Origin: Vespula vulgaris | Taxonomy: Eukaryota > Arthropoda > Insecta > Hymenoptera > Vespidae | Assembly (NCBI RefSeq): GCF_905475345.1 | Contig: NC_066589.1 | Span: 10,167,001-10,231,000, forward strand | Direction: 5' to 3' | DNA: 64,000 nucleotides | Shown here: positions 25,496 to 39,004 of the stretch, in pieces | Layout of the letters: each line of letters opens with the position of its first letter | Numbering within the stretch: the stretch's first letter is position 1 | The notes under the pieces: model-generated | What the model was told of the DNA's origin: nothing | Databases searched by the model: none | Seen by the model: only the letters and a program-made list of their open reading frames with translations | Translations under genes and position numbers: made by a program

Positions 25496-26519
25496 TTCCT
25501 ACTTCTTCAGAATTTCTTCGTTCGCGTAAGATAAATTACACTTTATAAATTAATAGGATCATATTTCGAAGAATACTACAAAATTTGTCAGACAAAAATT
25601 TATACAAAACTCACATTCAATTCTCGTCAGCAAGGAATGAAAATGTTATGCCGAGTATAAGGTGTAATACACCTTTGGATACATAATACACCTAGCGGGA
25701 AAAGGAAGAACTAAGGGAAGAAATTATTACAGATGGCACTGATAGATGGTGCAATTAATACACAGGCAATATTTTCACACTCGTTTCACCATCTTATATA
25801 ATTGCTATATTTCTTTAATCTACATTCGTGCTTCCTTTCCAAGTTGGATGGCATAGCCGAAGGTATGTTCTAATTCATTTTCCTTTTATTTATATTGTTT
25901 AACGGTTAAAATTAATATATTCGATAGGTTGGTATCTCGATCGTTTGTTCACTCGTCACTGTAAACAATTATTTTAAACAAAGGTATTTCGATTAATGTT
26001 AAAATACCGTTTTACTTATAACCTGTATTGGCACATGGCGCGCGCGCGCGCGCGCGAGCGTATGTGATGCTGGCACGATAGAAAATTTAATTTTCCGTCA
26101 AATTGCAATAGCGATGCGTACGTTCAATGCATTAATTAAGCCGCGTTGCATGTTTTCGTATCAAGAAAGTTATAACAGTATTAATTCAACAATAAATAAA
26201 CATCTTGTCCAAGTGTACTCTATCGATTCTTAATTTATTTGTATGCTAAATTTGAATGATAGTTAATTATAAAATATTCTTATAATTCACAGTGAGGTTG
26301 TTTATCAAGTGTAAATTAGCTTGTAAGGTAAGTCGATAATACATTTGTTTTTACAATATATTGTTTACGATACATAAACTATCTATAAATTCGATATTGA
26401 CAACAGTTTCGTAACTTAGAATTATTATTGTTATTTTTATTTCTCATTTTATTTATTTATTTATTTTTTTTTTTTTTTTAGAAATTTAAAGCAATCAAAG
26501 AAGTTACTGTGCGATCAAG
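25496..26519. promoter_or_regulatory. ZNF/NSA2 divergent promoter and NSA2 5' leader exons
   Basis: This 1 kb region lies between the two divergent start codons. On the plus strand a pyrimidine-rich CTTCCTTTCC stretch near 25830 precedes a good donor (exon end 25862, GTATGTT). A candidate noncoding exon spans 26293-26327 (CAG acceptor, GTAAGT donor). The final acceptor, after a long T-tract, sits just before 26482 and leads to the NSA2 ATG. A (GC)n run lies at 26038-26056. Exon calls are consensus-based only. Confidence 0.5.
26038..26056. repeat. (GC)n tract, Z-DNA-prone
   Basis: Nineteen bases of uninterrupted alternating G and C inside the putative NSA2 leader intron. Such tracts are rare in AT-rich insect DNA and can adopt left-handed Z conformation. 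Confidence 0.9.
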
Positions 26520-27299
26520 ATGCCACAGAACGAATATATCGATAAACATCGAAAGTTATATGGACGACGTTTGGATTATGAAGAGAGAAAAAGAAAACGG
26601 GAAGCACGGGAGCCTCATAAACGTGCAGAGCGTGCACGTACATTGCGCGGTATTAAGGCTAAAATCTTTAATAAAGAACGTCGCAATGAAAAAATTCAAA
26701 TGAAGAAAAAGATCAAGGCTCATGAAGAAAAAAGAGTAAAGCAAACATCAGAGAATCCGTCAGACGGAGCTGTACCGGTATATCTTCTTGACAGAGATGT
26801 TACTAAAAGAGCAAAAGTATTGTCTAATATGATTAAACAAAAGCGAAAGGAAAAGGTTGGAAAATGGGATGTACCGATACCTAAAGTTAAAGCTCAATCA
26901 GAATCAGAAGTTTTCAAAGTAATGAGAAGTGGGAAGTCTAAAAGAAAATCTTGGAAAAGAATGGTTACTAAAGTTACATTTGTTGGTGAAAATTTTACAA
27001 GGAAGCCACCTAAATTTGAAAGATTTATTAGACCGATGGCATTACGTTTTAAAAAAGCACACGTTACGCATCCAGAATTAAAAGCAACTTTCTATCTACC
27101 GATCATAGATGTTAAAAAAAACCCAAGCTCTCCAATGTATACAAATTTAGGTGTAATAACTAAAGGTACTATTATTGAAGTGAATATCTCTGAATTGGGT
27201 CTTGTAACCCAATCTGGTAAAGTTGTATGGGGTAAATACGCACAAGTCACGAATAATCCAGAAAATGATGGTTGTATCAATGCCATATTACTTGTTTAA
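26520..27299 (+). CDS. NSA2: Ribosome biogenesis protein NSA2
   Basis: NSA2 is a nucleolar factor of the pre-60S particle, needed for 27S rRNA processing; the fold is that of the eS8/NSA2 family. The coding part is a single exon of 259 residues, against 260 in yeast and human. It starts MPQNEYIDKHRKLYGRRLD and carries the strongly basic N-terminal half typical of the family. The C-terminal NSA2 beta domain contains KWDVPIPKV, FTRKPPKFERFIRPMALRF and GKVVWGKYAQVTNNPENDG, and ends INAILLV. The start is the first ATG after the T-rich acceptor. An AATAAA polyadenylation signal lies at 27389-27394. It is followed closely by RpS27A on the same strand, pairing two ribosome-related genes, though each looks separately transcribed. 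Confidence 0.97.
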   Translation: MPQNEYIDKHRKLYGRRLDYEERKRKREAREPHKRAERARTLRGIKAKIFNKERRNEKIQMKKKIKAHEEKRVKQTSENPSDGAVPVYLLDRDVTKRAKVLSNMIKQKRKEKVGKWDVPIPKVKAQSESEVFKVMRSGKSKRKSWKRMVTKVTFVGENFTRKPPKFERFIRPMALRFKKAHVTHPELKATFYLPIIDVKKNPSSPMYTNLGVITKGTIIEVNISELGLVTQSGKVVWGKYAQVTNNPENDGCINAILLV

Positions 27300-27388
27300 T
27301 CCAATTTAATAATTTGTGTAATTTGCTGTTGTTGCTTGTTAATTTATCTTCTTACTTTGTATTTTTCCTTATATAAAAAAATGATTGC

Positions 27389-27394
27389 AATAAA
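27389..27394 (+). terminator. Polyadenylation signal of NSA2
   Basis: Canonical AATAAA about 90 bp after the NSA2 stop codon and before the RpS27A leader. Confidence 0.6.
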
Positions 27395-27533
27395 GATATT
27401 TTATAAAATATAAATGTATTGTTTTTTACGATCTTTCTTTCACTAACATACATAAGATTTAAACTTACTTTAGGAAATATTTTGTGAAATAAATTCCAAC
27501 AATAACTTTTGCATTTGTTCTCTTATTTTGCTG

Positions 27534-27556
27534 ATTTCCTTTTTTTTCTCTTATAT
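27534..27556 (+). promoter_or_regulatory. Polypyrimidine (TCT/TOP-like) initiator of RpS27A
   Basis: A C followed by a run of T and then CTC, about 70 bp before the RpS27A ATG. It resembles the polypyrimidine initiator and 5' TOP typical of ribosomal protein genes in animals. The start site itself is inferred. A TTGCAG acceptor-like sequence just before the ATG leaves open a spliced leader exon. Confidence 0.4.
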
Positions 27557-27609
27557 GGTAAATAATGAGAAATTGATTTCAATTCGTATTGTTGCAGCTA
27601 TAAGAAGAT

Positions 27610-28265
<656 letters not shown>

Positions 28266-30518
28266 ATGAGAAATATGTACGCAGTTTATTTGATTAAAGA
28301 ATCTTCTTAAATACTTGACAAATACTAAGTTTTAATTCAACAAACGTATTCGTAACTTTGTAAGTAGACGTAATAACCTTATTTTAATGTTCCCAGTGCA
28401 TTTTTGCTAAGAAATTATTTTTAAATTTTTTTATGTCTAATCTTATCTTTATCTATTGAAGTATGATTAGCAATGTAAAATGAGAGTACTTTGATGATGT
28501 CTAGATATGAAAAGAAAACATTTCCAAAACGCATGAATATATGCAGCCGTTCGCTCAATAGACTTCTGTTATAACAAGCATATGATCTAGGTTTAGATTT
28601 CGATATATTGAAAGTAATCTACGGGTTGAAACTGTTTCATTATTCATATTTTGCGACTTATATTATGTCTAACGAAATATATTAGTGTTATATATTACGT
28701 TATTGTACTTCGAATACATTGTAGATTGTCTAAATAATTATAAAAAAATCGGATGTATAAGATAATTTAAATGTAACCGTACGGAGAAAAAGTATTTCGA
28801 TCTTTACTCTTCGGTGTACGAAAGGAAACTGACGTGTAACTCGCACGGTCAATATAATGTTCCTTCTTGTTGACATTAAACAAACGACGAAGCCTAAAAG
28901 AAAATTATTGTACGTTTAACGCGTCTCTAAGAGCTATTTGATTCTTAACGGAATATACTATTGTTTAAATATTAGATGAACGTATTCCGTGTATATTATT
29001 TGTATTGTATACATTGTTTAAATAATTATAAAATTTCCGAAAGTATTGATTTTAAAATTTTTAGGTATAGAAATAAAGAGACTCGATGTATACTCGTCAA
29101 GTACAAAAGAAAATTGATCCGGTAATCGTCAAAGTCAGTTAGGAGTTCGTATTTATTTATATTAGATAAAGGTAATGATTCCGAGTTTAAAATTTAACTC
29201 TATTGAAATATTAAATTGAAATTATTTTATATTTAATGCGTGTTATGTGCTATATAATGTTTGGACTATTAAATGTATTATTATTTAAATATTAGTTTAT
29301 TCTACTTCGCACATCATTAGACTAGCAGTGATATATTATAGTTCAAACATTATATATACTGAAAAACTAAACGAATCGGAATTAACGAAGCAAAAACAAT
29401 TTTGAAAACTTCTACACGCCTCCAGCTATTTACGCATTAAGGTTTGTTATTGATTTTATAATGGCTTACACCAACAATGAATAATTGTAATGAACAAGGC
29501 CTCATTTTAACACGTTCACACCGGCGCTTGTTTTTACGTTTCTCTCTGTGGAGCGATGCTCATATTAATGCTACTTCATCCCATTTTTTTTCGATTAATA
29601 TAAATTAAATCTCCATTATTGAAAGTTTAAGTTTATGTGGCAATTTGTTTTGGTTACTAAACGAACTAAAGTTTTGCTGATACGCTCACTCTGACGAAAA
29701 TTCAAGTACATATAAGATTCGAGCGCGAGTCATCGGTGGTACGCGCCAGTGTGAACGTGTTAAAGATGAAGATTTAAACGAGGTAATGGCTTTTTTTTAA
29801 TTTTTGAAAAAGCTTTATTTTTTTTGGAAAAAGTCGTGTTATAAAAAGCTTTCTCAAAAATTACGTAGATACGTTTGAATTACGTCTGTACTCATTGTTG
29901 GTTTAAACCGTTATAAAATCAGGGATTGATAAATTAAAGTATATTGCTTTGGTACTATTATATAGAATTTTACAAAATAACATAATCAAAGAATGACTTG
30001 GTGAATTATTTTTAATTAATCTACTATACTGCCCTCCCAGTAAATCAAAGTCATATTGAAATAATAATCCATTTGTTATGTATTAGCTAGATATATCTAT
30101 TTTATCACATTTATAACAGAATTGATTATGTTTTTTTTTTTGTGTAAAGCAAATTTGTGTAAAGTATCATACATACATATTAACACTATATGTATTATAC
30201 ATACATATAATAACACTAAGAAAAACATTAATTCCAAATATAAATGGTAAATGTTTAAATATTTATCACTAAATTATTCCATATATTTTGTAGAATTTTT
30301 AAATATAATCACAGTGTATCGGTAAGTTCTTTCCCCTTTCTTCAACTATACACAAGATCACTGATGGAATCAACGAGAAACGAACCTTTAATTGAAAAAC
30401 ATATCGTAAATACGTGTAGATATGTACATGTCACATTTGTAAAATCATATATTCATGCATATAAAGTTTCATACCTTGAACTAACAGAGGAGTGTAACAT
30501 TGTTCCAATGAATTGGAT
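28266..30518. other. Non-coding interval with a piggyBac-like MITE
   Basis: This 2.25 kb stretch between RpS27A and the GRAMD1 stop codon shows no coding signal on either strand. It is AT-rich, with the RpS27A 3' flank at its left end. The only organised feature is the terminal-inverted-repeat element at 29507-29763. Confidence 0.7.
29507..29763. mobile_element. piggyBac-like MITE with TTAA target duplication
   Basis: A 249-bp body (29511-29759) is flanked on both sides by TTAA (29507-29510 and 29760-29763), the target-site duplication specific to piggyBac transposases. Its ends are inverted: 17 bases starting CACGTTCACAC match the reverse complement of the right end with one C/T difference. 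There is no coding capacity inside, so it would be a non-autonomous copy mobilised by a piggyBac enzyme encoded elsewhere. The combination of TIR and TTAA is strong. Family assignment from terminal sequence alone is moderate. Confidence 0.8.
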
Positions 30519-33500
30519 TTATAACTCGGATTTACTTTGTTGTTCTGTGCGAGTATTGATATTTTTTAGAGTCGGTTTTAGCACTGAAAACATCTTTTCT
30601 GTTGCAGTAGGATGAATGCTCATTTGCAATTCTGTTAAAGATTCTTCAGTCTGCACAAAATAACGATATTATTTTTATCAATAAATCAATAATCTTAGGA
30701 ACATTATTAAAAAAAAAAAAAAAAAACCATAATATCCAATTAAAGTGTATGGCTTACTTGTCTAAGTAATTGTGCAGCGGTGTGTAATACTCGTTGCCAT
30801 TTCCGTACCTCTACATTATGCAAACTTTCTTGTTGCTGTAACAAATTTATCCAATCTTCTTCAGTCTTTGGAGTGTTCCTATAGATAAAAAATATATTTA
30901 AAATAAAAGATATTCTTCACAACACTGTCGACATTGATCTTGAATTTTAAAAGGAAGTTATAAACTGACGAAGCATATATTCAAAATTTATCAAAATAAC
31001 AATAACTTATATGAATATTATATTAATATAGTATATACTGTGTATTAAACTTACTATCAGTTAATACAATACAAGCTTAAATACATATTTAAGGATTCAC
31101 AAAGTACCTCAATTTTTACATACTTAAGAACATGTAAATCCATTATTGTGTAAGCTGCAGCTTCTTCCAGGCCCCATAATTTGTAATACAATAACCCATT
31201 GATTATCATCAGACATAATACAGCTACCAGAAGCATTGAACTAACTATCATGCCTGCATCACTCCTAGTACTGGCACCTATACATTTTATCGATATAAAC
31301 AAATAGATTTTCTTTGCATTACATTACATTATTTAAATTACTAATACAAAACACTAGAGATATACTTGTGTATTTTTATAATACCATTATTATTGTGTAT
31401 ATGCGGCAGATCTGTAGGTAAAGATTGATGATTGGGAGACATATTATCCGGCGAGTGATTTTGTAATGCACTTCCTGCGCATGTTGCTCGCCTTCTTCTC
31501 CGTGTTTTTCTTTTTAATCCTGCACTCCCGATACCTTCTTCACATTCTAGATTCAAAGCTTTTATTATACTACTAAAATAATCATCAAGTCCAGTCCAAC
31601 AACTTTTTTCTATCATACCTATTACAAGCGGATTTAAAAATTAAACAAAAATATATGTAATGTTATAAATAAGGATTCTTAAAAAAAAACTTACTTTTCA
31701 CGAAAGACCAAACATTCTTCTTATATTTGATTTGTGAAAATATTGTCAGGCTCGTTTCATTGTCCGATACGCTGTTCATACAATAATGAGTTAACACACT
31801 AAAGGAATCTGCATATGGAATACCTGCGTTTGTGCATTCTACATCGATGCAGTAAAGATGACCTGGTCTGCTGCATGGCAACATGATCTAAATGAAATAT
31901 GAAATATGATAGATTTGATATTATTTGAAGTTCAAGATCGAATTTACATAATTAAAGTTTTTCGATTGAAAAGTTGACATTATGTAAAGTATTTTGTTTT
32001 TCTTTATACCTGGGTTTCCATAACTTGAGAACTCCTTGGACCAATTGTTTGAGTTAATGATACTGTCATAGATATTGTCCTCATTTTTTGACCAGTTTGA
32101 TCATTTTGCGTCCACGCAGATTGTACCAAATCTAAAGCAATGAAATCAGCATATCTGGACTTTAATTTAGTATATAGGCAATATATATTAGATTAATCGG
32201 AAAATTTTCGTCCGATCAACCTAATATTACGGATATATTACAAAATACATAATAATACTTTGATTTTTTTAATCGTGCAACATAATTTATTATGTATTAC
32301 CAGTGGTCTTGCGAGCAGTGTGAAAATCCAAAAAGAATTTTGAATTTGTAAATAATAAAGTGAACAACTGGTCTATGTGTATAGGGAAAATAGTTTTATA
32401 GAGTTCACGACCTTCGTGCGGAGAAGTACATTTCATACCTCCACGAATGCTCAGTTTTGCTAAAACATTTTTTTTTGTTATAGCCAAAAAATAAAGAAAA
32501 TATAATTAAACATACAGACAATATAAATATAGATATAGCCGTTACCAGTATGCTTTTCAGCTTCACTTTCCGTCGTATCGCTTAGATCAGTCGGATCAAG
32601 AACTGAATCTGTTCTAGGTTGAGGTGGAGGTGGAGGTAAAGATACAATTTGTTCTTCTATTTCATTAATTGGTTCTACAATAGGGGAAGTTGAATTTTCC
32701 ATGCTTGCACCTTCCGCCTACATTTTTAAAAAACGAGATATAAATATAATAACTCATTGAGTTATAAAAAAATTAATATGCAATATATTACTTCAGAAAA
32801 TGATTCCACGGATAATCGCGTTGAAAATTTCTCTTCGTCTGTAGCTGCTAATGGAGGTACATAATCTTCATCGTCGGACGTTAATCCTAATTCATCCCCA
32901 TAACTGGTGTGAACAAGTTGCCACATTTCAGCCATACTCATTGGCTAAAAGAGAACATAACAATGAGTAATGGTACTAATTTATTTGTTTTGCTTCTGTT
33001 CACATATAAATTCTTTCATGTATTATATTTGATTATTATTAATTTTAATATAAATATAGTTATTTGATATTTACTGTTAGAAGGACTATTACATTTGATT
33101 GATTCAATGTTACATTTGATTCAATGTTAGATAGTATTTAAAAATTAACTTCAATAAGATCAAGGTAAAACTCATATGTCAATTTTTCCTACTAATCTTC
33201 TCAGCTTCTACCATCAAGATAATATAATACAGTAAGATATTGATGTTATTTGCATAAATACATAAATATTATTGTAGAATCTACTTTATGAGTAAATGCA
33301 TGTAACTAAGACTTTTTATAAGATTTCTTCTGTAATATTAAATTCGTCCTACCTGACCAATCAGAGCATTTTGCCAAACACGGAATAACATCAAATATGT
33401 CTTATCCCTTGCACCAAACGAAGTCAAGAAAAATTTATCACTAACAGTGCATATTAAGATGGCATTGGGAATCACAAGTGCAGTTTTTTCTTTGGTAATA

Positions 33501-35775
33501 GATGTAACGTCTTTCCAACGTAAAGACACCAATGTCTCCCACATGAAAATATTGGCATAAAAGCACACGTAGTTTTGAGAGACATAAAGCCTTCCATGCA
33601 CTAATATCTCGCGTTGTAGGGCGCAGGAATAATCTAAAAATTCCATTTGTGTATGTAAAATTAAGTATAGAATTCATAAGAAAGAAAAAAAAAAAGAAAT
33701 ACATGTCAAAGGAATAGAACTAATTTATAGCATAGTTTAATGTGCATCCATTTACTATAAACTTTTGTATTAACAATTATTAATTATTTTAATTTAAGAG
33801 AAATCAAGATATTTAACTGGACAGTTAAAAAAACTAAAAGTGTTGTATTAATTAATTGATCGAATATTGGGGCTTCATGTAACAATGTCAATAAAGACAA
33901 TTTGTCTTCTTTTTTTGGAACTTTGTATCATATTTGAAAAATTTTTTTTTATAAAATTATGTCGATAGACAATGTATATATACGTGTGTCGTAAATATCG
34001 ACATTTGTCCGATCTAACAAATATAGTATTGCAACATGAATCCCCGAGCCATGTTATGGGTATAAGCTATTAACTTCTCTTATAAATTTTTAGGATTGAG
34101 AACTTACAAAATTTCATACTTCAAAATATTAATCAGATGCACGTTTATGTAATGTATAATTTTAAATGAAAAGAAATAAAAAAAAGAGAAAACTTTTAAT
34201 CACATCTATTTCTCTTAAAACGTAACTAAATAATGCCATATCTGAACAACAAAAGCAATGTCAGATGAGGTGGCAGGGGATAACTTACTAAGGAGAAAGA
34301 TGATAGATAGAGATGTATCACAATCTGATTTGTGGATTCAGGATTCTTCTATAAAGGTTCTACAATTGATATAATCTCGCATGAATAACACTTAAAGCTA
34401 TAAAAAGTGTAAGAAATATTTTAGAACTTTGCTAACCCTATTGACCTGCTTTTATTGTATCCCTTTTTTATATAAATATATGTTCTTTCGGAAAATTGAA
34501 TTGCTTACCTACAACTAATCTTTCATCATCTGGAACATCTTTAAATATTCGTTTAAAATCTTCGGACCGAGATTTGTACGTTGGGTATAACACGTGGTAC
34601 CATGATTTCTTTTTATTTCGATCTCCATTTCTGGATTCTTTCTTACTTTCATGCGTAGAACTCTTACTATAATCAACTGAATCAGACGACTTGTTTATCG
34701 CTTCCTAAATAACAAATAATAATTAAATGATATTTCTAACATTACAAAAAAGCAGCTAATATCATGATAAAACATAATATCACCTGTGACTGATCGTCCG
34801 ATTTATTCGCACGAATTGATTCTTTACTTGAGTCGGAATTTAATCTAATATATTCCCGTCTGCAGTGAGCTTTAGGACTGGGACGAGGAGATAAATTAGG
34901 ACTAGATATAGGGCTACCACCTCCGCTATTTATTGTTTCTTGAGGTATCTCCGTTGATATTCCATTCCCTACATTTGTTGCACAACTCTGATGTCCCAAA
35001 TTTGATGAATTTATACTATTGATTACATCATGACTAGACATTAACAGATTTTCAACTGATTTATTCCTATAAAAAACAGTTTTAAAGTCAAACTTTATCT
35101 CTAAAAGAAATAGAATCATTTGCGTTGTCAGTAATATGGCTAAGAATGAGACACGGCAAAAAAGAACTCATATTAAATGGAGTTAGTATAATGCATTGAG
35201 AAAACTTGCACATGAGAATACATACATGCTTGATACAGGATATTTTTGTATCAATTCCACTTTATAGTGCTTAATATGTACACAATAGCATTGTCGAATA
35301 ATTCAGTTGTAGAATATGCCACCCATTGAAACTCCAGAATATTGCAAATTAATTACACAAAACAAAGCGTTCGTGTTAAAGTACAATAGAAATGATTACA
35401 AAAAAGAAAATATAACATATATTTATTTAAAAAACAAAATAATTATTCGACATTTAGGAAAGAATCACCTGCCACCGTAAAAATAGACATATTTCAAAGC
35501 AAGCAAGCTGTCACGGTCAATGCAAATAAGTTGTCATCGAACAACTTTAAATGATAGATGACATTGTTACTAAGTATCGAGAGTTTATAAAGATTTCATA
35601 ATAAATAATGTGATGTCTAGAGTTTCAAAAAGAAAAAGAGATACTATTTCCCAAATACTATAGCCACTATAAATCACAGTCCTTTTTTTCTTATTCAAAC
35701 GTAGAAGCCAAGTTAAGTACGAATTTTTAACCGATTAATTCCTTCCGATTGAACGGCCATACTGATGCTCGCCAT
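30519..35775 (-). CDS. GRAMD1: GRAMD1/Aster ER-plasma membrane sterol-transfer protein
   Basis: Aster proteins sit in the ER, sense accessible cholesterol and phosphatidylserine at the plasma membrane and move sterol to the ER. Twelve exons fit in phase: 35732-35775, 34784-35066, 34509-34704, 33353-33633, 32792-32944, 32546-32717, 32301-32459, 32010-32131, 31695-31887, 31385-31618, 31124-31277, 30758-30878, with the terminal exon 30519-30650, giving 747 residues. A GRAM domain spans about 145-268 (YPTYKSRSEDFKRIF, then DYSCALQREILVHGRLYVSQ). An acidic Ser/Pro linker is followed by the VASt/ASTER lipid-binding domain (about 377-545), a basic KRKTRRRRR patch, one transmembrane helix (about 622-644) and a C-terminal helical tail. 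The first exon (MASISMAVQSEGINR) uses a weak GTTAAA donor and is the least certain part. Confidence 0.92.
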
Positions 35776-36725
35776 CTACCAGCGACATGACTAGCAAGAC
35801 CCGTACTCAGTGCTACCACTTGCACTCGTAAAAATAATTCTACTAATATAAGGTAGCTAATATGGCGCTACCTTGTTACAATCTATATATGTATGTATGT
35901 TACATGCATACAATTTAATACGATTGTAGATTTTATTAAGCTCAACATTCACATCACAATAGACAAGATGAACGAAACAAAGAATTAACGAAAGAACAAC
36001 GACGGTCTCGTGATCGGGGAATTATTGACATTTATTGAACAGGTAAGAAACGACCAATCACATAAACAAGACTATAACGACAATTGATTAATCAGTCCCT
36101 TTCTGTAACTTATATTTCAAGGCTACCATCTTGTCTACTTATACGACATTAAAAAGTCCAAAATATATTTAATTGATAAAAATGAAAAAACGGATCATAT
36201 GTATATACATATATAGTCTGTGTATAAAATGTATATATATGTGTGTGTATGTATGCGTATATATTTCATATAGATAGACGATAAATAACAATCAGTTAAA
36301 TTTCATCTTTAAAAATTCCCTAAAGAGAAAATCGTCAAAAAGGATAAGCGTCAGTGACATTTATTTTTAGACAGTTACTCATTCGGTCAGTACATACGAG
36401 AGGTCAGTGCACGTCACGTAGTTAGCATTCGGAGTTAAAAATTTGGTGAAAATTTATCTGATTTTGTGCATAAAAAAGAGGTCTTTCCTGAGACTCTCTC
36501 GCGGCAGAACATTGGGGGGCAGTGCGCGGAGGTCTCAGGTTTAGTGAAAATTCGTAATCTACGTGAAACTTTACGTGAACAGTTGAAGAAGTGATCGCGT
36601 ATACTAGGAAAGTATTCGCGGTGTCCTATGTAATATTCTGGTGTTGCATTTGAAAACTATTCTTTTTTTAAAGCATTGCCGTCGTTTCGACGTCTGTAAA
36701 GAGCAGACGGACCGTACGACAGGTT
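35776..36725. promoter_or_regulatory. GRAMD1/YTHDF divergent promoter region
   Basis: This interval lies between the GRAMD1 first exon (minus) and the YTHDF start codon (plus). Two TCAGT initiator-like pentamers occur within about 25 bp around 36385-36410, followed by an apparently open leader down to the YTHDF ATG at 36726. TCAGT is the common arthropod Inr core. Start sites are inferred. The left half contains TA/TG simple sequence (about 36195-36270). Confidence 0.45.
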
Positions 36726-38939
36726 ATGTCAGCTGGATTGGCAGGTGCTGTCTCAAATCAGGTCAGTGTGTTGACTTGCTACCACACTGCTACTCTGCAC
36801 ATTCCTTTCACTGAAGCAGCCATTCTAAATTTTCTATATTTTTTCATGCAACGGAATGCAGCGGATGAAAGGGCAAACCAACAATCAAGGTAAGACCTTT
36901 TTATTGTTATTACATTTTTTACGTCGCTCTTTTGACTTTTGCGCGTGTATGTCGCGTTGTACTATATGTACCTTTAACGCATGTGTGTGTGTGCGCGCGC
37001 ACGCGAACGCGACACTGTCGTGTACACGTATGGGGACGTATACCGTATCTATGTATATATACATAATATTTGTGCTATATATGCAACGTATTATGTATAT
37101 ATTACAATTTTACAAATTTGCCTATCTGTACTGTTTATTTTCGCATTACACAGGATATTAAATTATCTAAAATATGCATATATTGAGAAAAAAATATACA
37201 AAAATAAGAAAGAAATAGAATAGTTCTAGAATTTCATGTAATCTGCATGTTCTGCTCCCTTCAATGTTAATAGCACAATAAATAATGCGCGAGAGAAAAC
37301 TAATAACTAATAAATCGCACAAAAAATACGGATATATCTTTGAAAAAGTAAATTATTTATACAGCTATCTTTCAAGTTTTAATCCTGTGTTATAAGTTAG
37401 TAATAGATGTTATGATTTGTATTTGTAATTATTTAATATCTCTGTATGTTTATATATTTTAAACTGTATTCATTGAAGAGAGTGAAAATAAATGCTTTCT
37501 TTTGCTTTATTATTATTTATATTTATCCAATATAATATTAGTTAATAAAATATAAGAAATATTATACAGTATGGCATTTCAAATTGTTTACAAATACAGT
37601 GTCTATTTTTCAATGTAATTTAAGATCATTGTAGATTTATTCACTCACAAGATCATTTTTATTGCAAATAATTTTGTTATCTTTCATTCAGAAACAAACA
37701 ATATCTTATATCTATGCACTCATCTGCACTTGAGAGATAATATACTTGTTTTGATAAGTAAATTGATACTTTTTATACTATATTGATGTTATTTTTAACA
37801 CATATGTTCTTAATATAATAACTGTCAGTACAAATATCATAACCTATATTGGAGTATTTAAATTATTAAAAATTATGCGATTCAATATTAATATTTTGGA
37901 GACCTTGTTATCAAGTTAATTAAATATAACATTATGTTCTCTAGTAAGCAATGGTCCCAAAGAACATCAACAACAGCAACAACAATCAGAACATGCTGCT
38001 GGAGAAGATACTGGATTTGATTCGTGGAGAGGAAGTAACAATACGCAACATCATTCGAGTTATCCAATTAGTACTGGTGATCCTTACAATCAATACTATG
38101 CGGGCACGTCATTTCCTTACCAAGCGTTTGGTGCTGGGGATGGTACCTGGTCAAATGGAACAGATCCAGTTGCATTTCTTTCCGGATATGGAGGCCAAAT
38201 AAGTCATGATGCATATGGTATGGATGGAATGTTCTCCGCGAGTGCTGGTGGTGGTTTTAGTACATTTGGTCAACCTGCCTTCAATTATTTCCATGGAAAT
38301 GGTGATTTTAGTGCTTGGAGCACACCTAGAAAAACTCGCTATGAAGATTATTATCAAGCACCAAGGGGAAATGAGAGTTATCCAACACCAAGTAGCGCTG
38401 CTATTAAGACTATTGAACAAAGTGTACAAAGCTTATCAATTGGAAGTGGGGAGGTCCCGAGACAAGATCAACAAACAACATCTAATCAGCAGATAAAATC
38501 AGAAGCAAAGGAGCCAAGAAAAGTTACTTGGGCAAGTGTTGCAAGTCAACCTGCTAAACCAGTTCCTCCACTTTCATCGTCGCAAGGAATGAAAAAGAAA
38601 GCTGGAATGCCACCACCGCCTATTGTACCAGGAAAACACAATATGGATATAGGAACATGGGGCGAAGGAAAATCATCTGCTCCTCCTCCTCCAACCGCAC
38701 CGCCGCCGCCGCAAGTGCAACCACCAGTTCCGCCACCTCCACCACCCGTTCAAAGACAGAGACCACCTCCTCCACCATGCTGGAACAGGCAACCAACAAC
38801 TCCTCCGCCACTTCCCCAATCACAGATCCATATGCCAACCCAATCACAACACCCGCAACATTCGCAGCATCAACATCAACAACATCAGCAACACCAGCAG
38901 CACCAGCAGCATCAACATCAGCAGCATCAAACCCAACAA

Positions 38940-39004
<65 letters not shown>

